Shown one piece after another: positions 62,101 through 64,000 of a DNA stretch of 64,000 nucleotides; the first letter of the stretch is position 1; each line of letters begins with the position of its first letter. The position numbers and the translations under genes are program-made. The notes below the pieces were generated by a model that did not search any database, had not been told where the DNA came from, and saw only the letters and a list, made by a program, of their open reading frames with translations. This stretch comes from Aquila chrysaetos chrysaetos (Eukaryota > Chordata > Aves > Accipitriformes > Accipitridae). The DNA lies in NCBI RefSeq assembly GCF_900496995.4, contig NC_044004.1, positions 7,564,001 through 7,628,000 on the forward strand, written 5' to 3'.

Positions 62101-63447
62101 TAGATAAACTGTTAAGACTGTCTTGGTTGCATTTCGAAGTTACAATTCTTTTACTGAGATGTACATTCACTGCTTAATATTTGAGATTTTGTTAGTGACT
62201 GCACCAGGATCTTAAGAAACCTTTTAGTACTCACTTGGTTTAGGTTTTATTTGGTGCAAATGGCCTGTATGAAAATATAAAGTGTTCCCTTCTCTCCTAA
62301 CAAAAAAACCCATGCCCATTTGTTAGGGTAATTCTTGGGTTGCAACTAAACAGAACATATCCTAATACTGAATTAGCAAGTAGTTTCAACCATCTCTTGG
62401 TTTCTAGTGACTTATGCTGTCAGTGCTGCCTGGAGATGTGTTATACTGATTCCAGAGAGGTATTTGTTGTCAATCCCATTCAAAGCTTGGTGAAACTCCA
62501 GCCTTGTCTAGCATTTATCAGTGATTTGTGGAAAAGACTGGAGTAATCTACTTAGTGGCATGTTCCTGAAAAGAGACTTCTGCATTGGCCACAAAGCCCC
62601 CCAAACCTAGCAAACTGGAATGTAATGTCAGAAAAAGAAAGGGGTTTGCTTCATTAGAACACTGGAGTATTCAGGCATACGTTTTTATTTTTAATCTTTA
62701 AAAAGTTGAGGTTACAGTAAGGTGACTTAGACAATTTGTAGCTCTATCAGTGAATAACCAAGGTCTCTGTAGTACTACTGTGGTTTTTGAGGACTAATGA
62801 ATACTGTAGCAGTGTTGCACAATGAGTATTTTAAATCAGCAAGATGGAATTTTGTCAACAAAAACAAAGACTTTGCAATCTGTGTGACTGCCATGCAAAC
62901 ATGAGCATGACTTTACAGAAGCAAGATCTTCCTAAAAATGGTTTACCACATCAGTAGCTCCTGTTAGAGTACAGCACGTGTGATCCACTACTGCCCCCAT
63001 TAGATCTCTAGGCTTCTACACCCATGGTATAATACATTTTATCTAGCTTTAGGTGAATGTGCAGTTAAGCTTCATGGTGCAATGTGCTGTACTTAGAGTG
63101 TGTAGTATTACGGTCTGTATCCTTTTTTTTTTTTTTTGGAAAAAAAAAAAAAAAAAAAGGCACAATCCCGTAAAGGTAGTTGTAGTCCTAGATCTAAGAC
63201 AATATTAGCATTGGTGTGAAAATCTAATGAAAAAAGAGAAAAAGTTGTTGTGATCATTGCTGTTCCATATTGACTTTTCATCAATTTTCTCCAGTGACTG
63301 TGCAACTACTGAGCCAGCAGCCTTGGAAGAGCCTGACAGTAAGAGAAGAAAACTAGAAGAAGAAAGAGCTAAAGCTCCCCTCATGCCTTTTGGATTAGAT
63401 CTTCACTACTGGGGACAGGATCAGCCAAGTGCTGGGAAGATTCTCAA
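23090..63447 (+). CDS. UVSSA: UVSSA, 5' part (coding exons 1-9), UV-stimulated scaffold protein A
   Basis: Nine exons join in frame to give about 555 residues without a stop: 23090-23187, 23493-23823, 28030-28150, 29942-30376, 31547-31656, 32288-32416, 48148-48256, 61836-62013, 63295-63447. Human UVSSA is 709 aa, so the C-terminal part with the DUF2043/UVSSA zinc-finger region lies beyond the window. Seen: an alpha-helical VHS-like domain (residues about 1-145), a Lys/Arg/Glu-rich helix (144-190), a variable linker with EQPCCSKD, the SHKYTLDLE block, an acidic D/E run followed by [19 protein letters not shown], and the LDLHYWGQ block. Known of the family: UVSSA acts in the nucleus in transcription-coupled nucleotide excision repair. 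It binds stalled RNA polymerase II with CSA/CSB, brings USP7 to stabilise CSB, and recruits TFIIH through the acidic motif. The start is the first ATG in the 5' leader, has G at -3 and +4, and an in-frame TGA lies upstream at 23033-23035. The gene looks intact. Confidence 0.96.
23188..23492 (+). other. UVSSA: UVSSA intron 1
   Basis: A 305-bp intron. Its 5' half is CpG-rich with GGCCC repeats. Its 3' half switches abruptly to AT-rich sequence, with an A-run near 23397-23415 and a long T-rich tract leading to the acceptor. Confidence 0.9.
23210..23237 (+). repeat. GGCCC pentamer repeat at the start of UVSSA intron 1
   Basis: About five tandem GCCCG units, the same repeat as in the 5'UTR, starting some 20 bases after the exon 1 donor. 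Confidence 0.8.
23493..23823 (+). CDS. UVSSA: UVSSA coding exon 2 (bulk of the VHS-like domain)
   Basis: The acceptor is ctcctttctcag, ending at 23492, and the donor is gtactc at 23824. The 331 nt encode residues 33-143 ([14 protein letters not shown], then [20 protein letters not shown], then FLKQNKK), ending in phase 0. Nearly all of the VHS-like fold is here. Confidence 0.96.
23824..28029 (+). other. UVSSA: UVSSA intron 2
   Basis: 4.2 kb, AT-rich. It contains a 29-nt exon-like segment with good splice signals at 26427-26455. No other gene or mobile element was recognised. Confidence 0.85.
26427..26455 (+). other. candidate frame-shifting microexon in UVSSA intron 2
   Basis: A 29-nt segment preceded by a pyrimidine-rich acceptor (ccttctctctgcag, ending at 26426) and followed by a strong donor (gtaagt at 26456). 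Inserted between exons 2 and 3 it would add PPFPNKKRD and shift the frame. Exon 3 stays open in the new frame, then exon 4 gives TGA after nine codons, a likely nonsense-mediated decay target. The human protein, as I recall it, passes straight from exon 2 to exon 3. This may be a pseudo-exon. Confidence 0.35.
28030..28150 (+). CDS. UVSSA: UVSSA coding exon 3 (charged helix)
   Basis: The acceptor is ttcctccttag, ending at 28029, and the donor is gtgagt at 28151. The 121 nt encode residues 144-183 plus one base: [20 protein letters not shown] and a further Lys/Glu-rich stretch, probably a long helix. It lies within the region reported in human to bind CSA (about 100-200). Confidence 0.95.
28180..28199 (+). 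repeat. (TTG)n microsatellite near the exon 3 donor
   Basis: About seven tandem TTG units starting some 30 bases after the exon 3 donor in intron 3. Confidence 0.85.
28307..28892 (-). mobile_element. solo LTR of an avian endogenous retrovirus (probably ERVL-like)
   Basis: On the - strand the element begins TGTCCTGGTTTCAGCTGGGA and ends GGTTAAACCACGACA, so it has TG...CA termini. It has the layout of a very common neoavian LTR, including the segment with the run of ATTATTATT-like triplets and the C/G homopolymer near the 3' end (28365-28380 on +). It is 586 bp and no internal retroviral sequence adjoins it, so it is a solo LTR. Flanking bases share only TAG, so no clear target duplication is seen. 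Subfamily assignment is from memory and uncertain. Confidence 0.85.
29942..30376 (+). CDS. UVSSA: UVSSA coding exon 4 (variable linker)
   Basis: The acceptor AG is at 29940-29941 (gtgtcttgatag) and the donor is gtacct at 30377. The 435 nt encode residues 184-328 plus one base: [20 protein letters not shown], an acidic Ser-rich linker with [12 protein letters not shown], and SHKYTLDLE. The linker is the least conserved part compared with human. A better-looking acceptor 37 bases upstream would break the frame. Confidence 0.94.
30377..31546 (+). other. UVSSA: UVSSA intron 4
   Basis: 1.17 kb of AT-rich sequence with a few homopolymer runs and nothing else recognised. Confidence 0.9.
31547..31656 (+). 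CDS. UVSSA: UVSSA coding exon 5
   Basis: The acceptor is ttttgagcag, ending at 31546, and the donor is gtggga at 31657. The 110 nt encode residues 329-365 ([20 protein letters not shown] to SVQSWIQ). It aligns with human KVQENEDNLALI and the CSWIQ block. Confidence 0.94.
31657..32287 (+). other. UVSSA: UVSSA intron 5
   Basis: 631 bp with a T-run near 31889-31903 and nothing else recognised. Confidence 0.9.
32288..32416 (+). CDS. UVSSA: UVSSA coding exon 6
   Basis: The acceptor is gctttgcag, ending at 32287, and the donor is gtgagt at 32417. The 129 nt are in phase 0 and encode residues 366-408 ([20 protein letters not shown] to KAKKRKV). The basic KAKKRKV end could act as a nuclear localisation signal; that is inference. 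Confidence 0.94.
32417..48147 (+). other. UVSSA: UVSSA intron 6 (15.7 kb)
   Basis: Very long, AT-rich and poor in recognisable mobile elements. It has A-runs near 33678-33693 and 37484-37502, an AAAT-type microsatellite at about 43668-43684, and several stretches dense in homeobox-, POU- and E-box-like words that resemble conserved non-coding elements (near 36.5-37.1, 38.4-38.6, 42.8-43.1, 45.2-45.4 and 46.7-46.9 kb). No coding exon was found, and open frames inside look random. Confidence 0.85.
48148..48256 (+). CDS. UVSSA: UVSSA coding exon 7 (acidic TFIIH-binding motif)
   Basis: The acceptor is atatctctgtag, ending at 48147, and the donor is gtgagt at 48257. The 109 nt encode residues 409-444: MKAL, a 10-residue run of Asp/Glu, then [18 protein letters not shown]. 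By match to human UVSSA, F423 and V426 here correspond to F408 and V411, which bind the PH domain of the TFIIH p62 subunit, and K429 corresponds to the ubiquitylated K414. The acceptor lacks a normal polypyrimidine tract. Confidence 0.95.
55071..55093 (+). repeat. (GTT)n microsatellite
   Basis: About eight tandem GTT units in intron 7. Confidence 0.9.
60665..60740 (+). repeat. possible tRNA-derived SINE remnant
   Basis: TAGCTCAGCAGG (60673-60684), followed by tagagg, matches the tRNA A box and D-arm start (TRGCNNAGYNGG then TAGAGC). No B box or cloverleaf follows at the proper distance, so it is not a tRNA gene. A decayed tRNA-derived SINE is the likely reading; chance is possible. Confidence 0.35.
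61836..62013 (+). CDS. UVSSA: UVSSA coding exon 8
   Basis: The acceptor is ggttttttgcag, ending at 61835, and the donor is gttatc at 62014 (GT but otherwise weak). The 178 nt complete Gly445 and encode [18 protein letters not shown] to the [14 protein letters not shown] and [10 protein letters not shown] blocks, ending two bases into Ser504. The human equivalent has SDPTSAAAQLRQLRDHLPPP. Confidence 0.93.
62014..63294 (+). other. UVSSA: UVSSA intron 8
   Basis: 1.28 kb. It contains a T15-GG-A19 inverted homopolymer at 63123-63158 and nothing else recognised. Confidence 0.9.
63123..63158. repeat. inverted homopolymer T15-GG-A19
   Basis: A run of 15 T, then GG, then 19 A, bounded by CC and GG. 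It is self-complementary with a 2-base spacer, about 140 bp before exon 9. Confidence 0.9.
63295..63447 (+). CDS. UVSSA: UVSSA coding exon 9 (last visible)
   Basis: The acceptor is caattttctccag, ending at 63294, and the donor is gtaatg at 63448. The 153 nt encode residues 504-554 plus two bases: [20 protein letters not shown], then [20 protein letters not shown] and [12 protein letters not shown]. It matches human [22 protein letters not shown], the entry to the C-terminal DUF2043 region. Confidence 0.95.
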
Positions 63448-64000
63448 GTAATGCTCTTTTTCTTTTAAGACTAATTAAACAAATATATAGATTTACTTGT
63501 ACTCAGAGGTCATGCAGTGGGGTAACTGCTATTTCTTTTGATAATTACTTTTCTTCTTTCCCTTGTGTTGTAGGACCCATAAACAAAGTCAGAAATTCTA
63601 CCTTTAAATGTTATTTGTTTTCAGAAGGTGTGGTACTAATTAAATATCCTTTGATGCTTCAAAGCACATTTTTTTCTGCTCTTTTCATGTTTGTGTATTA
63701 TTGGCAGTATGACATCACTTACTCCGATTTAAATTGGTATCTCATTATGCAAAGTGCTATGCAAGTGCATGATAGATGTTCCCTCTGCTGGAGACTTTAC
63801 AGTCTAAATAAATAGCAGGCAAGGCAGGAGAAAGGCTAGGGAGGTGTCGGGGTATTTTTCCTGACTTTACAGAGTGGTAACTGGGGAAATTGATATGATT
63901 GTTCAGTCACACAAGAAATAGGTGGCAGTTACAGGATTTGAATTTGGATCTTTTACTTTCCATTCTTGTCTGGGAAGGTTTTGTGTTTCTTGGACATGAA
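63448..64000 (+). other. UVSSA: UVSSA intron 9 (partial)
   Basis: Intronic sequence to the window edge. The open frame at 63429-63815 is a read-through of exon 9 in another frame and is not coding. No further exon is visible. Confidence 0.85.

Overview
This is vertebrate nuclear DNA, almost certainly from a bird. Genes are split into short exons by GT-AG introns. There is a CpG-island promoter, a well-preserved avian CR1 LINE 3' end, and an endogenous retrovirus LTR of a type common in Neoaves. No operons, Shine-Dalgarno sites, CRISPR arrays, rRNA genes or intact tRNA genes were seen. Two protein genes, both on the + strand, can be supported: the 3' end of MAEA and the 5' two thirds or more of UVSSA. 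These genes are also neighbours on human chromosome 4p16.3, so the window is a conserved syntenic block.

Layout. Bases 1-4.7 kb hold the last three coding exons of MAEA (2031-3585) and its 3'UTR. They encode the C-terminal 141 residues, including the RING-like domain of this CTLH/GID E3 ligase subunit. From 4.7 to 22.2 kb lies an 18-kb intergenic region with no supportable gene. It contains a degraded CR1 reverse-transcriptase fragment (about 9.7 kb), a G/T-only strand-asymmetric tract (14.4 kb), a TA/TG microsatellite, a CR1 3' end (15.05-15.66 kb), and a small orphan CpG-rich patch with a CTCF-like core motif (15.84-16.14 kb). From 22.2 to 23.4 kb is the CpG-island promoter of UVSSA, with ETS, CRE, GC-box and kappaB-like sites and long poly-G runs. 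UVSSA runs from its ATG at 23090 to the window edge. Nine coding exons are visible (residues 1 to about 555, no stop), covering the VHS-like domain, a charged helical segment, a variable linker and the acidic TFIIH-binding motif. The C-terminal exons lie beyond the window.

UVSSA introns 6 and 7 (15.7 and 13.6 kb) are very long and AT-rich. They contain several stretches that read like conserved non-coding elements by eye. The downstream neighbour of UVSSA in human is the homeobox gene NKX1-1, so these introns could host its enhancers; that is an inference.

No new enzymatic or defence system is visible. The most useful leads concern UVSSA RNA processing: a 29-nt frame-shifting candidate microexon in intron 2, competing acceptors at exon 4, and an A-rich, pyrimidine-poor acceptor in front of the exon that carries the TFIIH-binding motif. 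The orphan CpG/CTCF-like element between the two genes is a further lead. All exon boundaries were placed by hand from splice signals, reading-frame continuity and recalled human proteins, without alignment.
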